Source: Sediminicola sp040566555
Lineage (GTDB): Bacteria > Bacteroidota > Bacteroidia > Flavobacteriales > Flavobacteriaceae
NCBI RefSeq assembly: GCF_040566555.1
Contig: NZ_JBEWYP010000005.1
Coordinates: 186,001-250,000 of the forward strand
Direction of reading: 5' to 3'
DNA: 64,000 bases
Under the pieces are notes generated by a model that saw only the letters and a program-made list of their open reading frames with translations, searched no databases and was not told the origin of the DNA. Both the position numbers and the translations under genes were made by a program. This document shows, piece after piece, positions 9,032-16,843 of the stretch (its first letter is position 1; every line of letters starts with the position of its first letter).

Positions 9032-10087
9032 CTATACTACTTTATTTTTAGCCTTCTCTAGGGTGAATGAAAACTCGGAACCGACACCTAGTACACTCTC
9101 TACATAAATCTTTTCGTCGTGAGCCTCAATAATGTGCTTTACTATGGAAAGTCCCAGGCCTGACCCTCCCTCTGTTCTGCTTCCGCTCTTATCTACCCTA
9201 TAGAAGCGCTCGAAAAGTCGAGGGATATGTTGTCTGGCAATGCCTTCGCCATTATCGGTTACCCTAACGATGACCTTATTCTTGATCAAGTTCTCAACAC
9301 TCACCTCCGTGGTTCCGTTCTCATTCCCGTATTTTATAGAATTGACAATGAGATTGGTGACCACTTGTTGTATTCTTTCCCTATCCGCACGAACTATGAT
9401 CGGATGTATATATTCCATATCAAAAGCCAAGGTGATATTTCTTTTGAGTGCCTTCATTTCCAATAAGTCGAACACACTTTGGATCAATTCTATGATGTCA
9501 AAATCCGACATTTCCAAATGTAGGTCCCCCACCTCCAATTTGGTGATCATATCCAGATCCTTTACGATATAGATGAGTCGCTCTACCCCTTTATTGGCCC
9601 TTTGCAAATACTTTTTCCTGACATTTTTGTCTTTCATGGCCCCATCTAGCAGGGTAAGTATATACCCTTGGACGGTAAATAATGGCGTCTTTAATTCGTG
9701 GGACACATTTCCCAAAAAATCCTTGCGGTATTCTTCCCTAATCTTTAGAGTATCGATCTCTACTTTTTTATCCTTGGCGAATTTCTCTATTTCTTGGGTC
9801 AAGGTCGCCATATCTGTAGTAATGGTTCTAGATGACAAGGAGGAAGATTCCAACAACGAGATATCGTCATATATTTTTTTGGCCCTTTTATAAATAAATT
9901 TTTCTACCCGGACCTGAATGACAAAAAAGGATATTAAGAAGGAAAGGAAAGCAAAAATACTGAGTAAGGACCAATCTATGGAGGCCTTAATTTGCATAAA
10001 GAACCCCATACAAACGCTTAAGACACCTGCGATTAACAGGGCCGACCTAAAGGCAAATTTGTATGATTTTCTTAGCGTTATTGCCAT
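9032..10087 (-). CDS. PhoR-like membrane sensor histidine kinase
   Basis: A 351-residue kinase with two N-terminal transmembrane helices (about 13-33 and 40-58) separated by only a few residues, so there is almost no periplasmic sensor. It then has a DHp domain with VSHELKTPL (phospho-acceptor His130) and a HATPase domain (N box NLIVNSIKYGN, G1 DNGEGIA, G2 GGSGLGLSIV). The short loop fits PhoR-type kinases, which sense phosphate indirectly through membrane partners, but the signal is inferred. Its ATG overlaps the stop codon of the response regulator gene, so the pair is translationally coupled. Confidence 0.9.
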   Translation of the reverse strand: MAITLRKSYKFAFRSALLIAGVLSVCMGFFMQIKASIDWSLLSIFAFLSFLISFFVIQVRVEKFIYKRAKKIYDDISLLESSSLSSRTITTDMATLTQEIEKFAKDKKVEIDTLKIREEYRKDFLGNVSHELKTPLFTVQGYILTLLDGAMKDKNVRKKYLQRANKGVERLIYIVKDLDMITKLEVGDLHLEMSDFDIIELIQSVFDLLEMKALKRNITLAFDMEYIHPIIVRADRERIQQVVTNLIVNSIKYGNENGTTEVSVENLIKNKVIVRVTDNGEGIARQHIPRLFERFYRVDKSGSRTEGGSGLGLSIVKHIIEAHDEKIYVESVLGVGSEFSFTLEKAKNKVV

Positions 10088-10773
10088 TATAGAACAAACT
10101 TATACCCAACACCTTTTACGGTCTTAAAATGCTCGTCACCAATTTTTTCACGTAATTTTCTAATATGCACATCAATGGTACGGCCTCCAACGACCACCTC
10201 ATTGCCCCATACCTTGTCCAAGATCACCTCCCTTTTGAACACCTTGCTGGGCTTGGATGCCAATAAGGCCAACAATTCAAATTCCTTTTTAGGCAAAATG
10301 ATCTCCTGTCCTTTGTTGACTATCTTATATTCTTCACGGTTAATAACAATGGAACCAACTTTGGTAATTTCTTCCGAGCCGTCAGCTTCATCTTTAAGCC
10401 TGCGCAACAAAGCCTTTACCTTGCTGACCAACACCTTTGGTTTTATAGGCTTGGTGATATAATCGTCGGCACCTGCATCAAAACCGGCAACCTGGGAATA
10501 GTCCTCTCCCCTAGCCGTCAAAAAGGTAATAATAATATTTTCCAGGCCTTTGGTATTCCTGATGATCCCACAAGCTTCAATACCATCCATTTCCGGCATC
10601 ATCACATCCATAATGATAAGGTGCGGCTGCTTTTTTTTAGCTTTTGCCACTGCCTCCACCCCATTCTTTGCCGTAAAAACCTCATAGCCCTCTGCAGATA
10701 GATTGTAACCGACAATCTCCAAAATATCCGGTTCGTCATCTACTAAAAGTATCCTAATCTCATTATTGTTCAT
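10087..10773 (-). CDS. OmpR/PhoB-family response regulator
   Basis: A 228-residue regulator: receiver domain (acidic pair Asp12-Asp13, phospho-acceptor Asp56 in IIMDVMMPE, conserved TKP lysine) followed by a winged-helix DNA-binding domain ending in the recognition segment GGRTIDVHIRKLREKIG. It is the first gene of the two-component operon and is divergent from a TonB receptor. The shared 172-bp intergenic region carries GGTAAC-like half-sites in 11-bp phase, the spacing expected for tandem binding of an OmpR-family protein, so autoregulation plus control of the TonB receptor is likely. The PhoB assignment is by overall similarity only. Confidence 0.92.
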   Translation of the reverse strand: MNNNEIRILLVDDEPDILEIVGYNLSAEGYEVFTAKNGVEAVAKAKKKQPHLIIMDVMMPEMDGIEACGIIRNTKGLENIIITFLTARGEDYSQVAGFDAGADDYITKPIKPKVLVSKVKALLRRLKDEADGSEEITKVGSIVINREEYKIVNKGQEIILPKKEFELLALLASKPSKVFKREVILDKVWGNEVVVGGRTIDVHIRKLREKIGDEHFKTVKGVGYKFVL

Positions 10774-10851
10774 TGGTCATGCTCTTGGTTTATTCGTTCA
10801 AAAGTAAAGATAATACCATTACGAAATGTCCGCTTAACGATGATTTAATAT

Positions 10852-10912
10852 GGTAACCTTAAGGTAACACTAACAAAATAAACCTTTAACACGGGGGTAA
10901 CGTCAAGATTAC
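10852..10912. promoter_or_regulatory. Phased GGTAAC half-site array, candidate response-regulator operator
   Basis: Exact GGTAAC occurs at 10852, 10863 and 10896, with related TTTAAC at 10885 and GATTAC at 10907. All starts fall on one 11-bp register (offsets 0, 11, 33, 44, 55). Direct repeats of 6-7 bp at 11-bp steps are the established layout of OmpR/PhoB-family operators. The array lies between the divergent PhoB-like gene and the TonB receptor. Confidence 0.6.
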
Positions 10913-10945
10913 AACATGTAAGTTTCTTTGCTGCAACTTTTAGAA

Positions 10946-13786
10946 ATGAATATAATGAGATTGTTATTGTTGAGTTTTTGCTTGGTATTTGTACTGCAGA
11001 CCAAGGCACAAGAAAACACAGGAAGGATTGTAGGAAAATTGATCGACAAAGAATTGAACGACGAGCCACTACCTTTTGCCAATGTATTGATTAAAGGTTC
11101 CACAAAAGGGGCTACTTCAGATTATGATGGGCTCTATGAAATCAGCGACTTAACTTCGGGCACCTATACCATAGCCTTTAGCTATTTGGGCTATGAGACG
11201 GTAGAAATACCTGAAGTTCAAGTAACCCCAGGAAAGGTTACCACCCTGAATATCCCGATGAGCGCCAACCAAGGGGTAACCCTGGACGAGGTTGTGATAA
11301 CCGTTTCTGCGAGGAAGGACTCCGAGACCGCACTGATCCTAGATCAAAAAAGAGCCGTTGAAATAAAGGAAAGCATCGGGGCGGTTGAATTGGGAAAAAT
11401 AGGAGTTTCAGATGTTGCGGCGGCCACTACAAAGATTTCAGGGGTAACAAGCAGCCAAACCTCTGGGGATGTATTTGTAAGGGGTTTAGGAGACAGATAT
11501 CTTTCCACTACATTAAATGGATTGACCATTCCTTCAGATGATGTTGAAAAAAAGAATATTGACCTATCCCTTTTTCCAACAAGGGTTATTCAGAATGTAA
11601 GCATCAGTAAAACATACACCGTTGAGTCTTCTGCCGATCAGGCTTCAGGGGTTATTGATATTACCTCACGGGAGTTGAGTGGCTCAGAAGAACTTTCCGT
11701 TGGCGCATCAAGCGGGATCAACACCAATGTGGCCAAGGGCGGGGTTTGGGACAATTTTAGAGTATCCCAAAACTTAAGAAATACCTCTTTTGGATTCTAT
11801 ACCAAAAACCAATCTACCCTGCAGAGCATTACGCAACAGGGTTGGAATACAGACAAACAGGATGTCCCTTTGGATTACTCCTATTCCATATCCGCGGGGA
11901 AAAGATTCAACGATAAACTGGCGGTGTTTCTAACCGGTTCACATTCCCAATCTTACGGCTACAAACAGGGTCTTTTCCGCCAATTTAGATCTAACTTCAT
12001 TGATGATACGATAACGGATGCCACTACCTTTAAAAAGAATATTGTCAATTCGGCCCTTTTGGATGTCTCCTACCATATAAATGATAAGAACAAGATTAAG
12101 TCGAGCACTTTTTTTGTGAATAAATTAAACGAGGAGGTTTTTGAAGGAGGTAGGAATGGGGAAGCAACCATTTTTGAAGAAACCGCTCCCTCTGAAGGTC
12201 TTTTCCAATTCATAAGGGACCAGAATACAAAACAGACCCGTTTGCTTATCACCCAACTTTTGGGCACTCACCAAGTAACAGAGAAAAATACGTTGGAATG
12301 GGCTGGAGGTTTTAACCTATTAAATGCCGATGAACCCAACAGAATTAGAAACGAGGTAAACTTTGACCCGGATGGCACATTTGTACAGTTGGGAAGAAAT
12401 GGAGGTTTCCAACAAAGGAAATCGAGCCAATTGATCGAAGACTCAGAATTTACTGGGCATGTAAAGGACATCTTGCGCATTATAGATGAAGACAACAAAA
12501 CCTTTAAAATCGAAATTGGAGCTTCCTATAGAAATAAGACAAGGGATTTCAGCTCAGAGTTTATTGGCGTGGAAGAAACTTCCACCAATGCCATCAACCC
12601 CCCATCCATTGATAATCTTGGAGGCATTTTTCAACAGGCAAACTTTGACGATGGATTGTTAAAAATCAATCGTCTTGGGACTAATGCCAAGGGAGAAAGA
12701 AAAGACATTTACACTGGGGAATTGGACTCTAAAGCCTTCTTTTCAGATTTCAACGTAGGTCTTGAAAAATGGAATTTCAACGTGGGTATGCGCTACCAAC
12801 AAGACCAAATCAATGTAACCTATGATATTGGGAATTTATTCCCTAGAACAGGAAAAAGTATCAAGGAATACAACAATCTATACCCAAGTTTAAACATTAA
12901 GTACAGTATAAACGAACTTAGTGCTTTTCGACTCGCTGTGAGCAGAACACTTACCTTGCCCGAATTCAAGGAAGTCTCTCCTTTTGAATATGTATCTCCA
13001 ACAGGACAGATCACAAGAGGTAATGTTGACCTGGAGGCCTCCCGCAACCTAAATTATGATCTAAAATGGGAATATTTCCCCACTGCCGGGCAACTGGTAT
13101 CTGTGACCGCATTTTACAAGAACATTGCAGACCCTATCAACAGGGTTAGGGACAGAGGTTCTGCGGGCGTGTTCTCTTATTTTAATTCAGCGGACAAAGC
13201 TGAAGTATTTGGTCTTGAGATGGAAACGAAATTGGATTTAGCAACTCCAAAGCCAATGGAAGACGGTGCCGATAATTCAAGCTATGGCCTTAACATGGTG
13301 TTCAATGCAACTAGAATGTTTCATAGGCAGGACCTAAAAGAGATTTTCGACGATAACGGCAATCTGGTCCGTAGTTTCCAATATAACAATTTAACAACTA
13401 CCGATTTACAGGGGGCTTCCGACTGGATTTTCAATTCTAGCCTAAATTTCACCACTGCATCCGATAATCCCTTTGCGATATCATTGACCGCTAATTACGC
13501 CTCGGACAAAATCTATGCATTGGGCGTCCCTACAGATCAAGCGAACAGGGATATTTTTTACGATGCGGCAATAATAGAAAAAGGCTTTGTGACTTTAGAT
13601 GCTGTAATGAGCCAAGCTTTAGGAAAGAATTGGAACATACGCCTTGTTGGCAAAAATCTTCTGAACCCAAATATTGAACAGACCCAATCTGTAAGGAATA
13701 GCGGTACGGGCATTGCCCAAGACCAGACAGTGTTGTCCTATACCACGGGGGTTGGCATTAACCTAGGAGTGAATTATACATTTTAA
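10946..13786 (+). CDS. TonB-dependent outer-membrane receptor with carboxypeptidase-regulatory-like N-terminal domain
   Basis: A 946-residue outer-membrane receptor: signal peptide ending at KAQ, an N-terminal CarboxypepD_reg-like beta-sandwich (about 25-110, GRIVGKLIDKE to IPMSAN), a plug domain (GDVFVRGLGDRYLSTTLNG) and a long 22-strand barrel ending in an aromatic C-terminus (NLGVNYTF). I use ATG 10946 rather than a TTG six codons upstream. No SusD follows, so it is not a classical SusCD glycan importer. It is divergent from a PhoBR-like system and followed after 36 nt by a beta-helix lipoprotein, which may be its surface partner. A role in phosphate or phospho-compound uptake is an inference from this context only. 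Confidence 0.9.
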   Translation: MNIMRLLLLSFCLVFVLQTKAQENTGRIVGKLIDKELNDEPLPFANVLIKGSTKGATSDYDGLYEISDLTSGTYTIAFSYLGYETVEIPEVQVTPGKVTTLNIPMSANQGVTLDEVVITVSARKDSETALILDQKRAVEIKESIGAVELGKIGVSDVAAATTKISGVTSSQTSGDVFVRGLGDRYLSTTLNGLTIPSDDVEKKNIDLSLFPTRVIQNVSISKTYTVESSADQASGVIDITSRELSGSEELSVGASSGINTNVAKGGVWDNFRVSQNLRNTSFGFYTKNQSTLQSITQQGWNTDKQDVPLDYSYSISAGKRFNDKLAVFLTGSHSQSYGYKQGLFRQFRSNFIDDTITDATTFKKNIVNSALLDVSYHINDKNKIKSSTFFVNKLNEEVFEGGRNGEATIFEETAPSEGLFQFIRDQNTKQTRLLITQLLGTHQVTEKNTLEWAGGFNLLNADEPNRIRNEVNFDPDGTFVQLGRNGGFQQRKSSQLIEDSEFTGHVKDILRIIDEDNKTFKIEIGASYRNKTRDFSSEFIGVEETSTNAINPPSIDNLGGIFQQANFDDGLLKINRLGTNAKGERKDIYTGELDSKAFFSDFNVGLEKWNFNVGMRYQQDQINVTYDIGNLFPRTGKSIKEYNNLYPSLNIKYSINELSAFRLAVSRTLTLPEFKEVSPFEYVSPTGQITRGNVDLEASRNLNYDLKWEYFPTAGQLVSVTAFYKNIADPINRVRDRGSAGVFSYFNSADKAEVFGLEMETKLDLATPKPMEDGADNSSYGLNMVFNATRMFHRQDLKEIFDDNGNLVRSFQYNNLTTTDLQGASDWIFNSSLNFTTASDNPFAISLTANYASDKIYALGVPTDQANRDIFYDAAIIEKGFVTLDAVMSQALGKNWNIRLVGKNLLNPNIEQTQSVRNSGTGIAQDQTVLSYTTGVGINLGVNYTF

Positions 13787-13822
13787 TTAAAAAAACATCG
13801 AACCGAAATTAAAATCTTTATT

Positions 13823-15790
13823 ATGACCACAAAAAATTTGAATTTAAAAATGTTATTTATTGCAACTTTCGCCATTTTGGCCGTAAGCTGCAGTACCGAC
13901 ACCTCATCTACAGACGAACCATACACCCCTCCTCAAGGAGAAGGTACCGAATTGAATGGCACACTAAACGAAGACAGGACCTTGGACGGCACAAAACAGT
14001 ATACCCTTACCGGTACTTATAGTGTCTCAGCGGGCGCCACCTTGACTATCCCTGCTGGAACCAAAATTACGGCCAACACGGCATCCGGTAATTCAACCAG
14101 CACATATATTGTAGTTCAAAAAGGTGGAAAAATAAATGTGCAGGGTACTGCCAACAACCCCGTAGTATTGACCTCCAACAATGAAACTCCAGGAGATTGG
14201 GGCGGCTTGGTAATTGCAGGAGATGCTACAACGACGGAAGGCACAAATGCCACGGCAGAAATTGGACAAATCGCCTATGGTGGTTCAAACGATGCTGACA
14301 ATTCTGGCTCCATAAATTATATGATCATCAATTACGCCGGAGCTCAGATCAATGCAGAATCACAGTTCAATGGTCTTACCCTATATGCCGTTGGTTCAGG
14401 TACGGCTATTAACAATGTTGCTTTGCTAAACGGTACAGATGACGGGGTAGAATTCTTTGGAGGTACTGCCTCTATCACTAACCTTTACCTGGAGAACAAT
14501 GAGGATGATGCCATTGACTGGACAGAAGGTTGGAGCGGTACCGTTACCAATGCGTATGCCCTTCATTCCAAAGCCGGTTTTTCCACAGCAGTTGAAGCGG
14601 ACGGGATCAACAACAACCCAAAATTGGTAAACTTTACAGCTGTATCTTCTGTTGGCGGTACCGCCTTACAGTTCAAAAAAGAATCAGGCGCTACTATAAC
14701 CGGACTTTCATTAGCTGGTTACGATATTAGTGTGGACATGAAGGACAATGGCCCCTTAGCCAATGTTCAATTCGATGGAGCAGCTGCAGATCCCGCAAAA
14801 AATTATATAGCCGCACCAACCGTTGATATAGCTACCTTTTCGTGGGTTAATTCCAACACTGCAGTGGAAACGAGCGTATTGACCGGCAGTATAACTTCTG
14901 ACTTGACCTTGAATGCGAAAATCACGTATTTCCTTGATCAAACCTTAAGTATTGAAGCAGGTGCGAAATTGACCATTCCTGCAGGTACAAAAATAATCGC
15001 CGATGTTGAAAGCGGAAATGAGACAAGTACTTATATTTTAATTCAAAAAGGCGCCCAAATTGATGTTCTGGGAACTGAAGCTGCACCAGTGGTAATGACC
15101 TCAACCAATGAAACTCCCGGAGATTGGGGCGGCCTGGTGATTGCGGGTGATGCAACTACAACCGAAGGCACAAATGCCACCGCCGAGGTAGGACAAATCG
15201 CTTATGGCGGTTCCAACGACGATGACAACTCTGGAACTATTAAATATTTGATCATCAACTATGCCGGCGCGCAGATCAATGCCGAATCACAGTTCAACGG
15301 ATTAACCCTTTATGCCGTAGGATCGGGTACCACAATCGAAAACGTAGCGGTATTAAATGGGACAGATGACGGTGTTGAGTTCTTTGGAGGAACCGTTACA
15401 GCTACTAACATGTATTTTGAAAACAATGAGGATGATGCCGTTGACTGGACCGAAGGGTGGAATGGCTCTATTACCAACACATATATATTGCACAATAAAT
15501 CCGGATTCTCTACAGCATTGGAGGGCGATGGGGTAAACAACAACCCAACATTCACCAACTTGACGGCAGTTTCAACTGTTGATGGCATGGCCCTGCAGTT
15601 TAAAAAGACCTCTGGAGCAACATTTACCAATGTGAATATTTCTGGTTACGTTACAAACGTGGACATGAAGGACAATGGGCCATTGGCCAATGTAATTGTA
15701 GATGGTACTCCATTGACAAATGCCAATGACAATGTTTTTAATGGAACTTTAGTGGACATCAGCCTATTTGCCTGGGCTACTGAAAACTAA
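13823..15790 (+). CDS. Tandemly duplicated beta-helix-like surface lipoprotein
   Basis: A 655-residue lipoprotein (lipobox ending at Cys23, followed by a Ser/Thr/Asp-rich linker). The mature part consists of two copies of a ~305-residue unit (about 43-346 and 351-655, offset 309 residues) with long identical stretches such as ETPGDWGGLVIAGDATTT and NGLTLYAVGSGT. The Gly/Asn/Thr-rich composition with regular hydrophobic spacing and GTDDGVEFFGG, EDDA.DWTEGW signatures suggests a right-handed parallel beta-helix, a fold known for extracellular binding or enzymatic proteins in Bacteroidota. It sits 36 nt behind the TonB receptor and ends at a strong terminator, so the two form an operon. Function unknown; a ligand-capturing partner of the receptor is the simplest guess. 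Confidence 0.88.
   Translation: MTTKNLNLKMLFIATFAILAVSCSTDTSSTDEPYTPPQGEGTELNGTLNEDRTLDGTKQYTLTGTYSVSAGATLTIPAGTKITANTASGNSTSTYIVVQKGGKINVQGTANNPVVLTSNNETPGDWGGLVIAGDATTTEGTNATAEIGQIAYGGSNDADNSGSINYMIINYAGAQINAESQFNGLTLYAVGSGTAINNVALLNGTDDGVEFFGGTASITNLYLENNEDDAIDWTEGWSGTVTNAYALHSKAGFSTAVEADGINNNPKLVNFTAVSSVGGTALQFKKESGATITGLSLAGYDISVDMKDNGPLANVQFDGAAADPAKNYIAAPTVDIATFSWVNSNTAVETSVLTGSITSDLTLNAKITYFLDQTLSIEAGAKLTIPAGTKIIADVESGNETSTYILIQKGAQIDVLGTEAAPVVMTSTNETPGDWGGLVIAGDATTTEGTNATAEVGQIAYGGSNDDDNSGTIKYLIINYAGAQINAESQFNGLTLYAVGSGTTIENVAVLNGTDDGVEFFGGTVTATNMYFENNEDDAVDWTEGWNGSITNTYILHNKSGFSTALEGDGVNNNPTFTNLTAVSTVDGMALQFKKTSGATFTNVNISGYVTNVDMKDNGPLANVIVDGTPLTNANDNVFNGTLVDISLFAWATEN
13949..14860 (+). 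repeat. First copy of the ~309-residue internal repeat
   Basis: Residues about 43-346 of the lipoprotein. It aligns with the second copy at a constant 309-residue (927-nt) offset; the most conserved block is ETPGDWGG to NGLTLYAVGSG. At DNA level the matching codons differ mainly at third positions. Confidence 0.85.
14873..15787 (+). repeat. Second copy of the ~309-residue internal repeat
   Basis: Residues about 351-655 of the lipoprotein, aligning with the first copy along its whole length. The copies differ most at their N-terminal lead-in and in the C-terminal 30 residues. Confidence 0.85.
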
Positions 15791-15815
15791 CCCCATTACT
15801 TAACATATATTCTAT

Positions 15816-15841
15816 AAAAACGCCCTTACAAAGGGCGTTTT
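15816..15841 (+). terminator. Intrinsic terminator after the beta-helix lipoprotein
   Basis: AAAACGCCCTT / AAGGGCGTTTT hairpin with a 3-nt loop and trailing T run, 25 nt after the stop codon. It closes the TonB receptor-lipoprotein operon. Confidence 0.9.
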
Positions 15842-15906
15842 GTGCATTTCATCGATTATATTTAATTTTCTCCCGATCGTTGTATTCTTCTGGACGGCAA
15901 AATTAC

Positions 15907-15914
15907 TACCTTTA
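15907..15914 (+). promoter_or_regulatory. Candidate Bacteroidota -7 element
   Basis: TACCTTTA, one mismatch from TAnnTTTG, 16 nt ahead of the ATG of the first small sorting-domain gene. A convincing -33 element is not seen. Confidence 0.3.
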
Positions 15915-15930
15915 TTCTATATCCAAATAA

Positions 15931-16239
15931 ATGAAGCACCTTTACCTAATTCTTCTTTTTTTCATTTCTACAATGGCCTTCAGCCAGCAGAAAACCAGTG
16001 CAGGTGAAATTGAAGGTTTAAGTGTGTATCCTAACCCCGTGACCAACGGTAAAGTATTCATTAAAACCAAGGATAATTCGCCCAAGAAAATCATGATTTT
16101 TGATGTCTTCGGAGGAAATTTATTGGAAACCACCATTTTAGGTTCAGAATTGAATCTGGCTAATTTGGATGCAGGGGTATATATGATCCGAATCTTTGAA
16201 AAAGATAAGGTGGCTACACGCAAATTGATTGTCAAATAA
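15931..16239 (+). CDS. Tiny secreted protein consisting almost only of a T9SS type A sorting domain
   Basis: A 102-residue protein: signal peptide (about 1-19, ending FSQ), a short linker, then a complete type A T9SS C-terminal domain from LSVYPNPV to the KLIVK end, including the IFDVFGG and LDAGVYMIRI strands. Such domains normally sit at the end of large exported proteins and direct them through the type IX secretion system, where they are cleaved off. Here there is no room for cargo. It has its own upstream region after a terminator. A close paralogue follows at 16.4 kb. Confidence 0.85.
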   Translation: MKHLYLILLFFISTMAFSQQKTSAGEIEGLSVYPNPVTNGKVFIKTKDNSPKKIMIFDVFGGNLLETTILGSELNLANLDAGVYMIRIFEKDKVATRKLIVK

Positions 16240-16386
16240 GCGACTACTTTCTCTATATTATCTTTTTAAAATGCTATAAATCTGTTTTTTAGCATCTTAC
16301 ATCCCTGCTCACCGTTAACAAAATCCCTTTCACCTACAAAAATCGGTGTTTCACAACAAATAGTGTTCGAAAGAATTCTACTTACC

Positions 16387-16394
16387 TACATTTA
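16387..16394 (+). promoter_or_regulatory. Candidate Bacteroidota -7 element
   Basis: TACATTTA, one mismatch from TAnnTTTG, 25 nt ahead of the ATG of the second small sorting-domain gene, at a place equivalent to the element of the first. Confidence 0.3.
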
Positions 16395-16419
16395 CAGTCA
16401 ACATCCCAAATTGGCTTAC

Positions 16420-16743
16420 ATGAAAAGAATTTACCTTACCATATTACTTACGTTTAGCTTTTTGCTCTCAGCGCAAGAAATGGTTGATATTAAAACTCCC
16501 AAGAATGCCGAAATTACTGGATTTAAATTATATCCTAATCCGGCCTTTGACGATGTGGTGTATGTATCAACTAAAATGAACGATACCAAGGATATTGTGG
16601 TATACGATGTATTTGGGGCCGTTGTCCTAAAGGACAGGATAGCTACAAATTCATTAAATATAGCCCGATTGATCCCTGGCGTATATGTGCTTCAAATCAC
16701 GGAAAACAATAAAACGATGACCAGAAAATTGGTCGTAAAATAA
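16420..16743 (+). CDS. Second tiny T9SS type A sorting-domain protein, paralogue of the preceding gene
   Basis: A 107-residue protein from ATG 16420 (MKRIYLTILL); the upstream extension lacks signal-peptide character. It has a signal peptide (about 1-18, FLLSAQ) and then a type A sorting domain (LYPNPAFDDVVYV, VYDVFGAVVL, IPGVYVLQI, RKLVVK end). The order of elements is the same as in the gene before it, so the two probably arose by tandem duplication. Function unknown: it could compete for or modulate the sortase/translocon, or act as a small surface-anchored peptide. It ends at its own terminator. Confidence 0.85.
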   Translation: MKRIYLTILLTFSFLLSAQEMVDIKTPKNAEITGFKLYPNPAFDDVVYVSTKMNDTKDIVVYDVFGAVVLKDRIATNSLNIARLIPGVYVLQITENNKTMTRKLVVK

Positions 16744-16768
16744 ACTACCCCATGTAACTTAATCAATG

Positions 16769-16795
16769 AAGCCCCTACAAAAGGGGCTTTTTTTA
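16769..16795 (+). terminator. Intrinsic terminator
   Basis: AAGCCCCT / AGGGGCTTT hairpin followed by seven T, 25 nt after the small sorting-domain gene. Confidence 0.9.
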
Positions 16796-16843
16796 TTTTA
16801 CACCATCAAAGGTATCCTTACTTTTGTCCTTTTAACATTGACC

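Noticed and set aside
10946..15790. SusCD-type polysaccharide utilisation locus
   Set aside because: No SusD homologue and no glycoside hydrolase or sulfatase; the lipoprotein is beta-helix-like.
16766..16843. N-terminal extension of the LuxE-like protein
   Set aside because: It starts within a clear terminator hairpin; the ATG at 16844 gives the natural N-terminus.
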